Source of the DNA: an uncultured Prochlorococcus sp.
GTDB taxonomy: Bacteria > Cyanobacteriota > Cyanobacteriia > PCC-6307 > Cyanobiaceae
Direction: 5' to 3'
Assembly: GCA_902591275.1 (NCBI GenBank)
Contig: CACJAC010000002.1
Coordinates: 26,069 to 90,068 of the forward strand
Length of the DNA stretch: 64,000 bases
Shown here piece after piece: positions 50,031-59,381 of this stretch; the first letter of the stretch is position 1, and the number at the start of each line of letters is the position of its first letter. The position numbers and the translations under genes are program-made. The notes under the pieces were generated by a model. It had not been told where the DNA came from, searched no databases, and was given only the letters and a program-made list of their open reading frames with translations.

Positions 50031-50310
50031 AAGACTAAGTTAGGCTAGCTCGTAATAATTTTTCAATTATCTAAACCTTTCAGTTAATAAGGTGAAGTTA
50101 ATAAAAAAACAATTAGTAAGGTCGAGACTTATCTGAAATACATAGATAGTTTCTCTTGGGATACACCCACCTGAGTTTTTTAACGAAACGCTAAAAAATG
50201 TGAAATTTTCAGAGGCTCGGCTAGCTTGCGAGCTTAAAAATTCACTGAGTTACAATTGTACATCATCAAGTACCATAAAATAAAATAAAATAGAAATAAA
50301 GGAAATTTTT
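50031..50310. promoter_or_regulatory. Structured leader/promoter region between rplC and ndhN
   Basis: 280 bp between divergent genes. It contains the inverted repeat GGG-ATACA-CCC (50157-50167), a longer hairpin TTTTTTAACG-AAA-CGCTAAAAAA (50176-50198, one mismatch) and GCTCG...CGAGC (50216-50234). The palindrome TACAATTGTA (50251-50260) and three tandem TAAAA units lie on the ndhN side. On the minus strand the hairpins fall in the S10-operon leader. Confidence 0.5.
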
Positions 50311-50787
50311 ATGCCATTACTTCTCTCAGGGAAAAAGTTTCATAACGATTTAAAAACTAACAAATGTCTCGCAATATTTGCTCCTCTTGAAGGTGGTTAT
50401 GAAACTCGTCTTTTGAGGAGAATGAGGGCCAAAGGCTTTAAAACTTTTATAACTTCAGCAAGAGGGCTTGGAGATCCAGAAGTTTTCTTGCTCAAATTGC
50501 ATGGCGTTAGACCACCACACCTTGGTCATCAAAGTGTAGGAAGAAACGGAGCGCTTGGGGAAGTTCAACAAGTAATCCCACAAGCTTCTGAGTTATTTAA
50601 TGAAAATGATAAAAATAAATTACTTTGGTTATTAGAAGGTCAAGTATTATCTCAATCTGAATTAGAGAGCTTAATAGAGATTTGCACAAACGATAATAAA
50701 CTAACAATAGTTGTTGAAATGGGGGGTTCAAGAAAACTTGAATGGAAACCATTAAGTAATTATATTTTGGATGAATTTGAAAGTTAA
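50311..50787 (+). CDS. ndhN: NAD(P)H-quinone oxidoreductase subunit N
   Basis: 158 residues; cyanobacteria- and plastid-specific subunit of NDH-1, which works in cyclic electron flow and respiration on the thylakoid. [38 protein letters not shown] and [11 protein letters not shown] are typical of the family. The start is preceded by AAGGAAA. ldpA follows after 5 bp. Confidence 0.95.
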   Translation: MPLLLSGKKFHNDLKTNKCLAIFAPLEGGYETRLLRRMRAKGFKTFITSARGLGDPEVFLLKLHGVRPPHLGHQSVGRNGALGEVQQVIPQASELFNENDKNKLLWLLEGQVLSQSELESLIEICTNDNKLTIVVEMGGSRKLEWKPLSNYILDEFES

Positions 50788-50792
50788 ATTGT

Positions 50793-51800
50793 TTGATTAA
50801 AACCAAGAATAAAAAAGATAAATGGATTAAGTTAATTTGTGGTGCCAGTAATGAAGATATTGTTGCCATAGAAGATTTATGTGCAATTTATACTGCTGCT
50901 GGTGTTGACTACATAGATGTTGCAGCAGAAGAATCTATAGTTTATGCAGCAAAAAAAGGAATCGATTGGGCAAAAAAAGTCTTTAAAAACTCCCCTGGAT
51001 TAATGATAAGTATTTGTGATGGTAATGATATCCACTTTCGAAAAGCAAAATTTGATCCATTGAAATGTCCCCCTAATTGTCCAAGACCATGCGAAAAAGT
51101 ATGCCCCACCTTTGCAATTGATAATTTCGGAATTAACGAGAGTAAATGTTATGGATGTGGAAGATGTTTAAATAGTTGTCCTCTAAATCTAATTACTGAA
51201 TATGAATATAATTTGTCAAAAAATGATTTAGCATCAACACTTCAAAAAATAAAACCTAATGCAGTAGAAATTCATACAGAAATCAATCGTCTAGATTCCT
51301 TTACAAAAGTTGTAAGTATCCTTAAAAGTTCTGGAATGAAATTAGACAAGATATCTATTAGTTGTGGATTAAATCAATCTTTCAAAAAAGCCCAAGAGCC
51401 TGAAGATCTTTTAAAAGCTCTTTGGGAAAGATATGAAATTCTGAATGAGCTAGATATTCCCCTTATTTGGCAACTAGATGGAAGGCCAATGTCTGGAGAT
51501 CTTGCTCCTACAACAAGTAGAGATGCTGTTAAGTTATTTGAAAAAATCGGTTCCGATCTTCCACCAGGATTAATTCAATTAGCAGGAGGAACAAATGAAA
51601 AAACTCATGAATTGTTGAATTCAAACAATCTCCCAGATGGGATAGCATTTGGAAGTGCTGCAAGAAAAATTATGCAGCCCCTTATTGAATTTGCTCACAA
51701 AAATAACAAAAAGCTCTATGAGTATCCTGAAATAATGGGTTTGGCGATCAAAAAAGCTCAGAAATTTCTAGAGCCATGGAAATCGAGCTCATTCAAATAA
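50793..51800 (+). CDS. ldpA: LdpA-like iron-sulfur protein
   Basis: 335 residues from a TTG start, 5 bp after ndhN. Two clusters of cysteines, CPPNCPRPCEKVCP and CYGCGRCLNSCP, give a ferredoxin-like 2x[4Fe-4S] insert within a barrel-like protein (KLICGASNEDIVAIEDLCAI, DYIDVAAEE). It matches LdpA, a redox-sensing protein that adjusts circadian period to light in Synechococcus. Pairing with ndhN puts it beside the electron-transport machinery it is thought to sense. Marine Prochlorococcus have a reduced clock, so its role here may differ. Confidence 0.88.
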   Translation: MIKTKNKKDKWIKLICGASNEDIVAIEDLCAIYTAAGVDYIDVAAEESIVYAAKKGIDWAKKVFKNSPGLMISICDGNDIHFRKAKFDPLKCPPNCPRPCEKVCPTFAIDNFGINESKCYGCGRCLNSCPLNLITEYEYNLSKNDLASTLQKIKPNAVEIHTEINRLDSFTKVVSILKSSGMKLDKISISCGLNQSFKKAQEPEDLLKALWERYEILNELDIPLIWQLDGRPMSGDLAPTTSRDAVKLFEKIGSDLPPGLIQLAGGTNEKTHELLNSNNLPDGIAFGSAARKIMQPLIEFAHKNNKKLYEYPEIMGLAIKKAQKFLEPWKSSSFK

Positions 51801-51894
51801 TATTTTTATTTTTCAAAACTAGCGCCATGTTCATAAAAAATTTGTATTTTTTGGATAGAAAAAAATCTTCTCATGTATTAAAATAGTAATTCAA

Positions 51895-51966
51895 TGGGCC
51901 GTCGCCAAGTGGTAAGGCATCGGGTTTTGGTCTCGACATTCCTAGGTTCGAATCCTAGCGGCCCAG
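51895..51966 (+). tRNA. tRNA-Gln(UUG)
   Basis: 72 nt. Acceptor stem TGGGCCG pairs with CGGCCCA, discriminator G, no encoded CCA. The anticodon TTG is at 51927-51929 in the loop TTTTGGT, the T-loop is GGTTCGAATCC, and the D-arm is CCAAGTGGTAAGG. It is followed 16 bp later by a HAD-like gene. Confidence 0.96.
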
Positions 51967-51982
51967 TTCTAATATTCAATTA

Positions 51983-52759
51983 GTGTCTTCTCAAAAAATT
52001 TTTCTATTTGATTTTGATGGAGTAATAGTTGATGGAATGCAAGAATATTGGCATAGCTCCTTGCTGGCCTGTGAAAGATATTTAAATTCACCCAACATCA
52101 CTATTGATCAAAAACTTTATCAAGTAGTACCAAATTCTTTCAAAGAAATTAGGCCTTGGGTTAAATATGGTTGGGAAATGATTCTAATTGTTCACGAAAT
52201 TATAAAAACAGAAAATCCATTAAAAAGTGATAATAAAGAAGATTTCATTAATAATTATCATCAAAATTGCCAGAGGATATTAAATGAAAATTCTTGGATA
52301 GCAGAAGATATACAAAAAATGTTAGATAAGTCTCGCAAGTACCAAATTGATAAAGATTTTAAATCGTGGGTAAATTTACATAAACCTTTTTTTGAAATTA
52401 TAAATTTTATGAAAGAATTAAGCAAAAGAGGAATTAAAACTGGAGTCATAACAACTAAAGGTAAAATATTTGCAGAAAAAATTCTTAAACAATTAAATAT
52501 TTTTCCAGAATTTATTTTTGGTTATGAATCAGGAACAAAAATCAAAATAGCTGAAAAACTTACACAAACTTATGAAATTTTAGGCTTTATAGAAGATAGA
52601 AAAAAAACTCTAATCGATATTAAACAAAATTCAGAAACTTCTCACATTCCATGCTTCCTAGCTGATTGGGGATATTTGAAAGAATCAGATAAAAATAAGT
52701 TAAGTAATGAAATCAAATTAATAAAATTAGGAAACCTTGGAGAATTAGTTGCAATTTAA
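51983..52759 (+). CDS. HAD-like hydrolase
   Basis: 258 residues from a GTG start. HAD motif I FLFDFDGVIVDGMQEYW is at the N-terminus, TGVITTKGK gives motif II, and LGFIEDRKKTLIDIK with the acidic pair supplies motifs III/IV. A large helical cap (about 20-140) separates motifs I and II. Substrate unknown; resembles phosphoglycolate-phosphatase-type cyanobacterial HADs. It starts just after tRNA-Gln. Confidence 0.82.
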   Translation: MSSQKIFLFDFDGVIVDGMQEYWHSSLLACERYLNSPNITIDQKLYQVVPNSFKEIRPWVKYGWEMILIVHEIIKTENPLKSDNKEDFINNYHQNCQRILNENSWIAEDIQKMLDKSRKYQIDKDFKSWVNLHKPFFEIINFMKELSKRGIKTGVITTKGKIFAEKILKQLNIFPEFIFGYESGTKIKIAEKLTQTYEILGFIEDRKKTLIDIKQNSETSHIPCFLADWGYLKESDKNKLSNEIKLIKLGNLGELVAI

Positions 52760-52773
52760 AGATAATCAGCTAA

Positions 52774-52787
52774 AGTACAGATGTACT
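52774..52787. promoter_or_regulatory. LexA box upstream of recA
   Basis: AGTACAGATGTACT is a perfect 5-bp inverted repeat with a 4-bp spacer and fits the cyanobacterial LexA consensus RGTACNNNDGTWCB. It overlaps TACTAT/TATAGT, a plausible -10 region about 85 bp before the recA start, so repression by occlusion is expected. Confidence 0.75.
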
Positions 52788-52871
52788 ATAGTTTGTATTT
52801 ATGAAGTTTGGTTTAAATAAAAATTTCCAAATTTAGAATAATTACAAGAACTTTAAAAGATAAATCAAACA

Positions 52872-53969
52872 ATGAGCCTTGAAGAAAAGAAAAAAACTGA
52901 ATCAAAAGAAAAAGACAAGGCATTAAGTCTTGTATTAGGTCAAATAGAAAGAAATTTTGGACGAGGTTCAATAATGAGACTTGGTGACGCCTCAAGAATG
53001 AAAGTAGAAACAATATCTACTGGAGCGCTCACCTTAGATTTAGCATTAGGAGGAGGCTATCCAAAAGGAAGAGTAGTAGAAGTTTACGGACCAGAAAGTT
53101 CAGGAAAAACTACATTAACGCTTCACGCGATTGCGGAAGTCCAAAAAAATGGAGGAGTAGCTGCATTTGTAGATGCTGAGCATGCACTCGATCCAGTTTA
53201 TGCGGCATCTTTAGGTGTTGATGTTGAAAATTTGTTAGTTTCACAGCCAGATACTGGTGAAATGGCTCTAGAAATAGTTGACCAACTTATAAGATCGAGT
53301 GCGGTAGATCTTGTAGTTGTTGACTCGGTCGCAGCACTAACCCCAAGAGCCGAGATAGAAGGAGAGATGGGAGATCACGTAATTGGAAGCCAAGCAAGAC
53401 TAATGAGCCAAGCAATGAGGAAAATAACAGGAAATATTGGCAAATCTGGATGTACGGTAATATTCCTGAATCAATTACGCCTAAAAATTGGCGTTACATA
53501 CGGCAATCCAGAAACAACCACAGGAGGTAATGCATTAAAATTTTACGCCTCAGTAAGACTTGATATCAGAAGAATTCAAACTCTTAAAAAAGGTACTGAG
53601 GAATATGGCATAAGAGCAAAAGTGAAAGTAGCAAAAAACAAAGTTGCACCCCCATTTAGAATTGCAGAATTTGATATTCTCTTTGGGAAAGGTATTAGTA
53701 CAACAGGATGCTTATTAGATTTAGCAGAAGAGACTAATATCATCATAAGGAGAGGTGCTTGGTATAGTTATGAAGGAGAAAATATTGGACAAGGAAGAGA
53801 TAATACAATTATTTGGCTTGATCAAAACTTAGAAATCAGGAATAAAGTAGAATCTATAGTTAAAGAGAAATTAACAGAAGGAACTGAAGTCAGTTCCAAT
53901 TCAATGAAAGCATTAAATAGCAATCCTGCTAATACAATCGCTGTTAATGATATAAAAACAGTAGCTTAG
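52872..53969 (+). CDS. recA: Recombinase A
   Basis: 365 residues; strand exchange and SOS co-protease. Walker [10 protein letters not shown] begins at residue 73, Walker [11 protein letters not shown] follows, and [12 protein letters not shown] and the L2 loop region [14 protein letters not shown] are intact. A lysine/glutamate N-terminal stretch and a variable tail flank the core. A LexA box lies upstream. It converges on the DUF2839 gene with 2 bp between stops. Confidence 0.98.
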   Translation: MSLEEKKKTESKEKDKALSLVLGQIERNFGRGSIMRLGDASRMKVETISTGALTLDLALGGGYPKGRVVEVYGPESSGKTTLTLHAIAEVQKNGGVAAFVDAEHALDPVYAASLGVDVENLLVSQPDTGEMALEIVDQLIRSSAVDLVVVDSVAALTPRAEIEGEMGDHVIGSQARLMSQAMRKITGNIGKSGCTVIFLNQLRLKIGVTYGNPETTTGGNALKFYASVRLDIRRIQTLKKGTEEYGIRAKVKVAKNKVAPPFRIAEFDILFGKGISTTGCLLDLAEETNIIIRRGAWYSYEGENIGQGRDNTIIWLDQNLEIRNKVESIVKEKLTEGTEVSSNSMKALNSNPANTIAVNDIKTVA

Positions 53970-53971
53970 AT

Positions 53972-54217
53972 TTATAAAGAATCAGCTAAAGTCCACCACC
54001 CAGCAGCAGGGCCTATAAATCTCACTACAATCCATAAGATTACTAATCCTCCGATTCCAAACCAACTGGCCTTAATACTTAATTTAATTAGGTTATCTCT
54101 TTGATTGATTGTAAAGGGAAGCCATTCAAATAATCTTGGAGACTCATCAATTTTAGTTTTAGTATTATTTTTTTTTGGAGGTAAACCAAGTGTTTTACGT
54201 CTTTTTGCTTCTCCCAT
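53972..54217 (-). CDS. DUF2839 membrane protein
   Basis: 81 residues. The N-terminus MGEAKRRKTLGLPPKK is characteristic of DUF2839, and one membrane helix follows at about 53-72 (WFGIGGLVILWIVVRFIG). Found in cyanobacteria, no known function. It begins 29 bp after the helicase-like gene on the same strand. Confidence 0.8.
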   Translation of the reverse strand: MGEAKRRKTLGLPPKKNNTKTKIDESPRLFEWLPFTINQRDNLIKLSIKASWFGIGGLVILWIVVRFIGPAAGWWTLADSL

Positions 54218-54246
54218 ATTTCTTTAGTTATTTACAAAATCATAAC

Positions 54247-55695
54247 CTAATCAAAAGGTAGCATATAGTTAATTTGTTTTGAGGGTTGAATGTTTTGCAA
54301 AAGTAATCTTCCCCAGTTTCTTTTATTTGCTCTTCCATCTAGGATTATTAACTTACCTGAATTTCTTCTTAAAGGAGAAATAGATCTTTCAAGTTTAATT
54401 CTAGCTTGAGGAAGAAAGAAGTCTCTAAACCAATCTTGAGAAAGCTTCTTTTTATGAGAGACAGTAATTGCATTAATAGGTTCCGACATATTCGGAATCG
54501 GAAGTAAAGGAATGATAATTTGTTCTGGAATTTGAATTAAATAAGAATTCATAATCCACCAGTCAAAACCAGAGCAAAGGATTTCATTTCTACCTGAGGG
54601 AATTGTCTCTAGCAATACTCTCTTCCCGTAAGTAGAAGCTAATTCTGTAGCAAGATTAGTTTTTAAATCAATATCATCAGACAATACTAAAGTTAAACCC
54701 TTTCTAAAAAGTATTAACTTTTTGCATTTGTCCATTATTGAATTGGTAAAAAGAGGATTATTAGGAAGCAACTGTTTAGAGGGTATATATAAAGAAATCT
54801 TTTTCTCTTCAAAATTACTCTTAAAATTAATAACCAAGTCAATATCTAAACTATGCTTTTTAAAATACATTTGGAGAAAATTATCTTTTCTCAATGCTGA
54901 TAAAAAAACAAATTTATTATTTGAAAACAATTCCTTAATTTGAAAAAGTTCATCTATTGGCTGTAAATACAAATTCCAATCTAAATTTTTATCGTTTAAC
55001 TTTACCCAGCATGCCCAACCTTGAGATAATGCTTTGTTGACGCTTAAAAATTTATCAGAAAAAAAAGAATTTTCATGAAAAAAGTTTGACAAGAAACTAA
55101 TTTCTTTTTCATCTAAATTGATATAACTATTTCCTAAGACCTTTCTCAAGAAGAACTTTTTCTTCAACGAATCATATACTTTTATAAATTTTTGATTGAT
55201 TAATTCAAATTCTTTAAAATTTTTTGTCCAATCCTCTTTAAGTAAAGAAATCCTAAAATGATTTTTTAAATCCTGTTTTATATCCTCAATTCCTGAATAA
55301 ACTATTCGATGATTTCTGAGATTACGAGAATTGGGATCATTAAGAAATTTTTGGATAGTTATCAAGTGAACACGATGATTTGCAAGAATAATTTGATCAT
55401 TTTTCAAAATAAAATTAAAACCTAGATTTTTCAATGAATCAATCTGAAATTGGCTTATAAATTGGATTTTTTCTTTAGATAAAATAAAAGTTGAATCCTC
55501 TTCCTTTAAAAATAAAGAAATCAAAATTGGAGGTAACCAATCATAACTAGAGAAAATTTCTGAATTAATTAGATAGGTAGAATCATTTTCAATACATTTG
55601 GAAACTAACCTACCAAAAGAATATATGTGCTCCCAATTAATACTTTGATCTCTCAAAAATTTTTTCAAATATTGATGACTTAAAATTTCAAGCAT
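54247..55695 (-). CDS. Degenerate DinG/XPD-like helicase protein
   Basis: 482 residues. The C-terminus carries the helicase domain-2 motif VI signature of the DinG family: FFLPQARIKLERSISPLRR, then KLIILDGR and NWGRLLLQNI. An earlier segment (LTLVLSDDIDLKTNLATEL) resembles the motif preceding it. In the first 300 residues I find no Walker A (GXGKT), no DEAH box and no four-cysteine FeS region, so ATP-driven unwinding looks lost. Composition is very rich in Lys, Asn and Phe. A structural or DNA-binding role is inferred. It lies beside recA, separated by the DUF2839 gene. Confidence 0.65.
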   Translation of the reverse strand: MLEILSHQYLKKFLRDQSINWEHIYSFGRLVSKCIENDSTYLINSEIFSSYDWLPPILISLFLKEEDSTFILSKEKIQFISQFQIDSLKNLGFNFILKNDQIILANHRVHLITIQKFLNDPNSRNLRNHRIVYSGIEDIKQDLKNHFRISLLKEDWTKNFKEFELINQKFIKVYDSLKKKFFLRKVLGNSYINLDEKEISFLSNFFHENSFFSDKFLSVNKALSQGWACWVKLNDKNLDWNLYLQPIDELFQIKELFSNNKFVFLSALRKDNFLQMYFKKHSLDIDLVINFKSNFEEKKISLYIPSKQLLPNNPLFTNSIMDKCKKLILFRKGLTLVLSDDIDLKTNLATELASTYGKRVLLETIPSGRNEILCSGFDWWIMNSYLIQIPEQIIIPLLPIPNMSEPINAITVSHKKKLSQDWFRDFFLPQARIKLERSISPLRRNSGKLIILDGRANKRNWGRLLLQNIQPSKQINYMLPFD

Positions 55696-55790
55696 TTATA
55701 ATTAATTAAATTTCAAAAACATGCAAAATTTATGAACCTAATATACAAAAAATTGGTATCAATAAAAGAGGGTATTGAATTAATTAATTT

Positions 55791-56630
55791 ATGAAAATTG
55801 GAATAGTAGGATTAGGATTAATTGGTGGTTCTTTAGGATTAAAACTCCAAAGTCTAAATCATACAATTTATGGAATAGCAAATAATGAATTTAATGAAAA
55901 GAAAGCTAAGGATAAAAAACTTGCAAATTTTGTTAGCTGTGATCTGAGCTTATTAAAAAAATGTGAGCTAATAATTTTGGCATTGCCTATCAAAGATTTG
56001 ATCAGTCCGTCGCAACAATTAGTAGCATCAATACCTCAAGAAACAATACTAACTGATGTAGGGTCTGTAAAAGAACCAATTGTAAATACATGGGAAAATT
56101 CACATCCTCTATTTATTGGATCTCATCCAATGGCAGGCACAGAAAAAAAAGGAGTTGATTCAGGTTTTGAAGGTCTTTTTGAAAATGCAAATTGGATTAT
56201 TACCCCAACACAAAATAGTGATTTAAATTCAGTCAGAACTATTTCCGAGCTCATAAAATCAATGGATTGCGAAATTTGCCAAGCTTCGCCAAAAGAACAT
56301 GATGAAGCAGTATCTCTAATTTCTCATTTGCCTATATTTTTAGCTTCTGCCCTCATAGAAACTGCGCAAACAAAAAATAATCAATCTTTATTAGATCTTT
56401 CGCAAAAATTAGCTGCTACAGGATTTGCTGACACTTCGAGAGTTGGCGGAGGCAATGAACAACTAGGCCTAGATTTAGCTATTAATAATCAGATTAATGT
56501 TTTAAATTCCATAAATAATTTTAAAAATAAGCTGAATATACTGGAATCTCTTATTAAAGAAAAAAATTGGGATTTACTTTCTAAAAAACTTGCTGAAGCA
56601 AAAGAAAACAGACAAAATTTTATAAACTAA
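55791..56630 (+). CDS. tyrA: Prephenate/arogenate dehydrogenase
   Basis: 279 residues; tyrosine pathway. The N-terminal Rossmann motif GIVGLGLIGGSLG is followed by VGSVKEPI, GSHPMAGTEKKG and SLISHLPIFLASAL with the substrate-binding histidine. Cyanobacterial enzymes usually act on arogenate with NADP. The last 11 bp overlap the 3' end of the convergent carotenoid desaturase gene. Confidence 0.92.
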   Translation: MKIGIVGLGLIGGSLGLKLQSLNHTIYGIANNEFNEKKAKDKKLANFVSCDLSLLKKCELIILALPIKDLISPSQQLVASIPQETILTDVGSVKEPIVNTWENSHPLFIGSHPMAGTEKKGVDSGFEGLFENANWIITPTQNSDLNSVRTISELIKSMDCEICQASPKEHDEAVSLISHLPIFLASALIETAQTKNNQSLLDLSQKLAATGFADTSRVGGGNEQLGLDLAINNQINVLNSINNFKNKLNILESLIKEKNWDLLSKKLAEAKENRQNFIN

Positions 56631-58125
56631 AATTTTCTATACCTTTGGAAGCTAAAATTTGCCTTGAAACCATTAATGCAGACTGACTAACACCTGCAGT
56701 CCCCTCTCCTGGATAAATCGAATCTCCACATAACCATAAACCTTCAAAAGGTGTCCTACTTGATAATCCAAATAAACCAAAAATATCTGGATTTTGACCA
56801 AGCCCGCCTACTATTCCATTAGGTCTTTTTGTCCATTTTTCAAAGCCCAATGGAGTTGCTAATTCTCTATGTAGCCATTTTTCAGGATCAATATCAAATT
56901 GACTTTCCAATTCAAGGGATATTTTTTTCATGAAACCATTTTTTTTCTTTAAGTAAGTTTGTTTATCTAGATCAAACCAATCTTTAGTGTTGGTAAAGAT
57001 ACTGGCAATTAAAGTAACCTCACCTTTTGGCGCTCTTCCATCACCATCATCACTAATTGATACAAATAACGAACAAAATTCTTTTGAAACAAATTGATAA
57101 TGATTGGAGAATGTTTTTTTAATATGTTCCTTTTTTAATGCTGAATAAAAAACTACAGCTCCACTTGGATCAGGCAAATTATTAAGTCGATTTTTATAAT
57201 TTTTTTTTCTTTCTAAAGGATCTTTCAAATGCTTGAGCAAAGATTGTGGAGGTGCGGTATAAATCACATCTTTTGCTTGATAAATAAATGATTTTTTTTT
57301 CGAATTAGCAGATAGTTGCCAACACATATTTACGTCGTCAAAAGTTATAGAATTAACTTCTTGCCCAAAAATTAAATTAACTCCAGTTTTAATTAATGAA
57401 CTTTCTAGTGATTCACTTAAAGACTGCATAGATTTTTTAAGATGCCACAGACCATGTGGCTGTTGACACATCTGAAGAACAGTAGATCCATATAATGCTG
57501 CAGTACTATAAACGTCCTCTTGAGAATAAAGTTTTAGTTGAAGATTTAAGAATTTAATCAAGCGCTTATTCTTGGATAATCCACATATCCGCAATAGATC
57601 AAAAATAGTAGATTTAAGTAAGATACCTGTGACGAGGTTTGAAGGTACTAGTGCTTTGAGAAGTTGAGAAAAATCCCAAAAATTACTTATTGGTAATACA
57701 GGATTATTATTAGCAAATATCCAATTACTTTCATGTATTAGGGTACAAAGCTTCCAAAATCTTTGACTCCCAGGAAACTGCATTTCTCGTTCAGCAACCC
57801 ATTTACTTTTTTCATACCAAATAGGTATAGGATTACCACCATCATTTAAATCAACAATGCAAGCAGGGTCTAAAATTGTGGCTTCTGGGGATGGAATATC
57901 TAAAAAATCAAAAATTCTAGAATGTATTCCTCCCTTCTCTAAACCAGCAACCTGAGTTGCGCCAACATCGAAAGTATAATTCTTTCTTTTAAAAGTACCG
58001 GCACATCCTCCGGCTTGAGTATGAGATTCGATTAAAGTCACTGATAAGCCTTGTTTTGATAAAATCGCTGCAGAAGTTAGTCCTGCTATACCGGCGCCTA
58101 CAACAATAACTTCAGACTTTTTCAT
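56620..58125 (-). CDS. crtD: CrtD-type carotenoid desaturase / FAD oxidoreductase
   Basis: 501 residues. The FAD-binding VVGAGIAGLTSAAIL and ESHTQAGGCAGTF begin the protein, and the C-terminal FAD motif GLWLCGDSIYPGEGTAGVSQSA is intact, as in CrtI-like desaturases and the CrtH isomerase. The overall pattern best fits the cyanobacterial C-3',4' desaturase CrtD group. Its substrate is uncertain because Prochlorococcus is not known for myxoxanthophyll. The start is 4 bp from the divergent fructosamine kinase start, and the 3' end overlaps tyrA. Confidence 0.72.
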   Translation of the reverse strand: MKKSEVIVVGAGIAGLTSAAILSKQGLSVTLIESHTQAGGCAGTFKRKNYTFDVGATQVAGLEKGGIHSRIFDFLDIPSPEATILDPACIVDLNDGGNPIPIWYEKSKWVAEREMQFPGSQRFWKLCTLIHESNWIFANNNPVLPISNFWDFSQLLKALVPSNLVTGILLKSTIFDLLRICGLSKNKRLIKFLNLQLKLYSQEDVYSTAALYGSTVLQMCQQPHGLWHLKKSMQSLSESLESSLIKTGVNLIFGQEVNSITFDDVNMCWQLSANSKKKSFIYQAKDVIYTAPPQSLLKHLKDPLERKKNYKNRLNNLPDPSGAVVFYSALKKEHIKKTFSNHYQFVSKEFCSLFVSISDDGDGRAPKGEVTLIASIFTNTKDWFDLDKQTYLKKKNGFMKKISLELESQFDIDPEKWLHRELATPLGFEKWTKRPNGIVGGLGQNPDIFGLFGLSSRTPFEGLWLCGDSIYPGEGTAGVSQSALMVSRQILASKGIENFSL

Positions 58126-58129
58126 TAAA

Positions 58130-59008
58130 ATGCAAAAATTATCTCCTATTGAAATTAACGAAATTTGTGAAGAATTAGGTGAAACCTATCCAAAAAGTAT
58201 TGAACAAGTACATGGTGGCGATATTCATAATGCATGGCGAATAGAATTCTCAAACAAAAAGTTATTCCTTAAAAGAAACATTAGAAACAAAAAATTTCTT
58301 GAATTTGAAAAATATTGTCTCCAAAATTTAAGAAAATATATTAATCAAGAGAACTTAGTTATTCCTGAAGTTATTGCATATAAAAATATAAAAAATATAG
58401 AGATTCTTTTAATTGAATGGATAGATATGCATAACTTTGACCAAAAAAAGCTTGGAAAAGGTTTAGGTGAATTGCACTTGAAATCAGCTGAATCTAACCC
58501 CAAAATGTTTGGGTTTCCAGTTGAAGGTTTTATCGGAACAACAGATCAGAAAAAAGGCTTGGAAGATAATTGGATAGATTGTTTTTTAAACTTAAGGATA
58601 ATACCTCAATTATTAAGTCTTAAATCGAGAATTTTAGATAAAGAAACTATAAATAAAGTTAAAGAAAAAATTCAATCAGAATTGCTGAATCACAAACCAA
58701 TAAATGCTCTAGTTCATGGTGATTTATGGTCAGGCAATGCAGGAATGGACAAAAATGGAAAGGGGGTTATATTTGACCCTGCATCATGGTGGGCAGATAA
58801 TGAAGTAGATATAGCTATGACAAAACTATTTGGAGGTTTTAGAAAAGAATTTTATGAAGAATACCATAGAATTTTTCCTATAAAAAACGGATTTGAAAAA
58901 AGAATTATTATTTATAATTTTTATCACATATTGAACCACGCCAATATGTTTGGAGGAGGGTACTTAAACCAAGTTGAAGATTACGTAAAAGCAATTCTTA
59001 ATATGTAA
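58130..59008 (+). CDS. Fructosamine kinase family protein
   Basis: 292 residues. The kinase-like fold has a GGDIHNAWRIE N-lobe motif, FLKRNIRNK, LLIEWIDM, the catalytic loop LVHGDLWSGNAG and FDPASWWADNEVDIAM. The family phosphorylates ketosamines and so removes glycation; the bacterial substrate may be a ribulosamine. It shares a 4-bp divergent gap with crtD and ends 7 bp before the convergent CAAD gene. Confidence 0.9.
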   Translation: MQKLSPIEINEICEELGETYPKSIEQVHGGDIHNAWRIEFSNKKLFLKRNIRNKKFLEFEKYCLQNLRKYINQENLVIPEVIAYKNIKNIEILLIEWIDMHNFDQKKLGKGLGELHLKSAESNPKMFGFPVEGFIGTTDQKKGLEDNWIDCFLNLRIIPQLLSLKSRILDKETINKVKEKIQSELLNHKPINALVHGDLWSGNAGMDKNGKGVIFDPASWWADNEVDIAMTKLFGGFRKEFYEEYHRIFPIKNGFEKRIIIYNFYHILNHANMFGGGYLNQVEDYVKAILNM

Positions 59009-59015
59009 TATTTAA

Positions 59016-59381
59016 CTACCCTAAATATGTCTTCTTAAGATTTTGTACCTTATCTAAAACAGCTTCACGATTTTCACTGGTACGAAGATTTTGCCAGCTC
59101 CATTGACCGACAACAATGACCCCAAGCAGTTCTAGTAAACCAGGAAGAATTGGGAAAAAGTTTATCGTGTCAATGACAACTTTAATTATTATCTGAGCTA
59201 TTACGACAACAGCAATTATGCCTGCCGCCTTGCCGTACTTGCCCATTTGAGTCCAATCAACATTACCAAGGGTTTCGTTGACTTTTCCCATAACATCAGA
59301 GTACTTCTCTGAAAAACTTTTGGTTTCTGAGCTTGTATCGGAGCCGGAGTCTTGGTTTGACTCTGGAGTGTTATCACTCAT
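59016..59381 (-). CDS. CAAD/CURT1 domain membrane protein
   Basis: 121 residues. An acidic, serine-rich N-terminus (1-25) is followed by an amphipathic helix (about 25-45), two membrane helices (about 52-70 and 76-92) and a C-terminal helix with WSWQNLRTSENREAVLDKV. This is the CAAD domain, which in plastids and Synechocystis CurT bends thylakoid membranes. A thylakoid-shaping role is a strong inference. It has a 294-bp upstream gap, long for this genome. Confidence 0.88.
   Translation of the reverse strand: MSDNTPESNQDSGSDTSSETKSFSEKYSDVMGKVNETLGNVDWTQMGKYGKAAGIIAVVVIAQIIIKVVIDTINFFPILPGLLELLGVIVVGQWSWQNLRTSENREAVLDKVQNLKKTYLG

Noticed and set aside
50251..50263. TACAATTGTA palindrome as an NtcA site for ndhN
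   Set aside because: It does not fit GTA-N8-TAC; the spacing is wrong by one base.
52764..53992. AATCAGCTAAAGT repeated at both ends of recA (52764-52776 and 53980-53992)
   Set aside because: A 13-mer repeat is expected by chance in an AT-rich window this long, and the second copy is inside the DUF2839 coding sequence.
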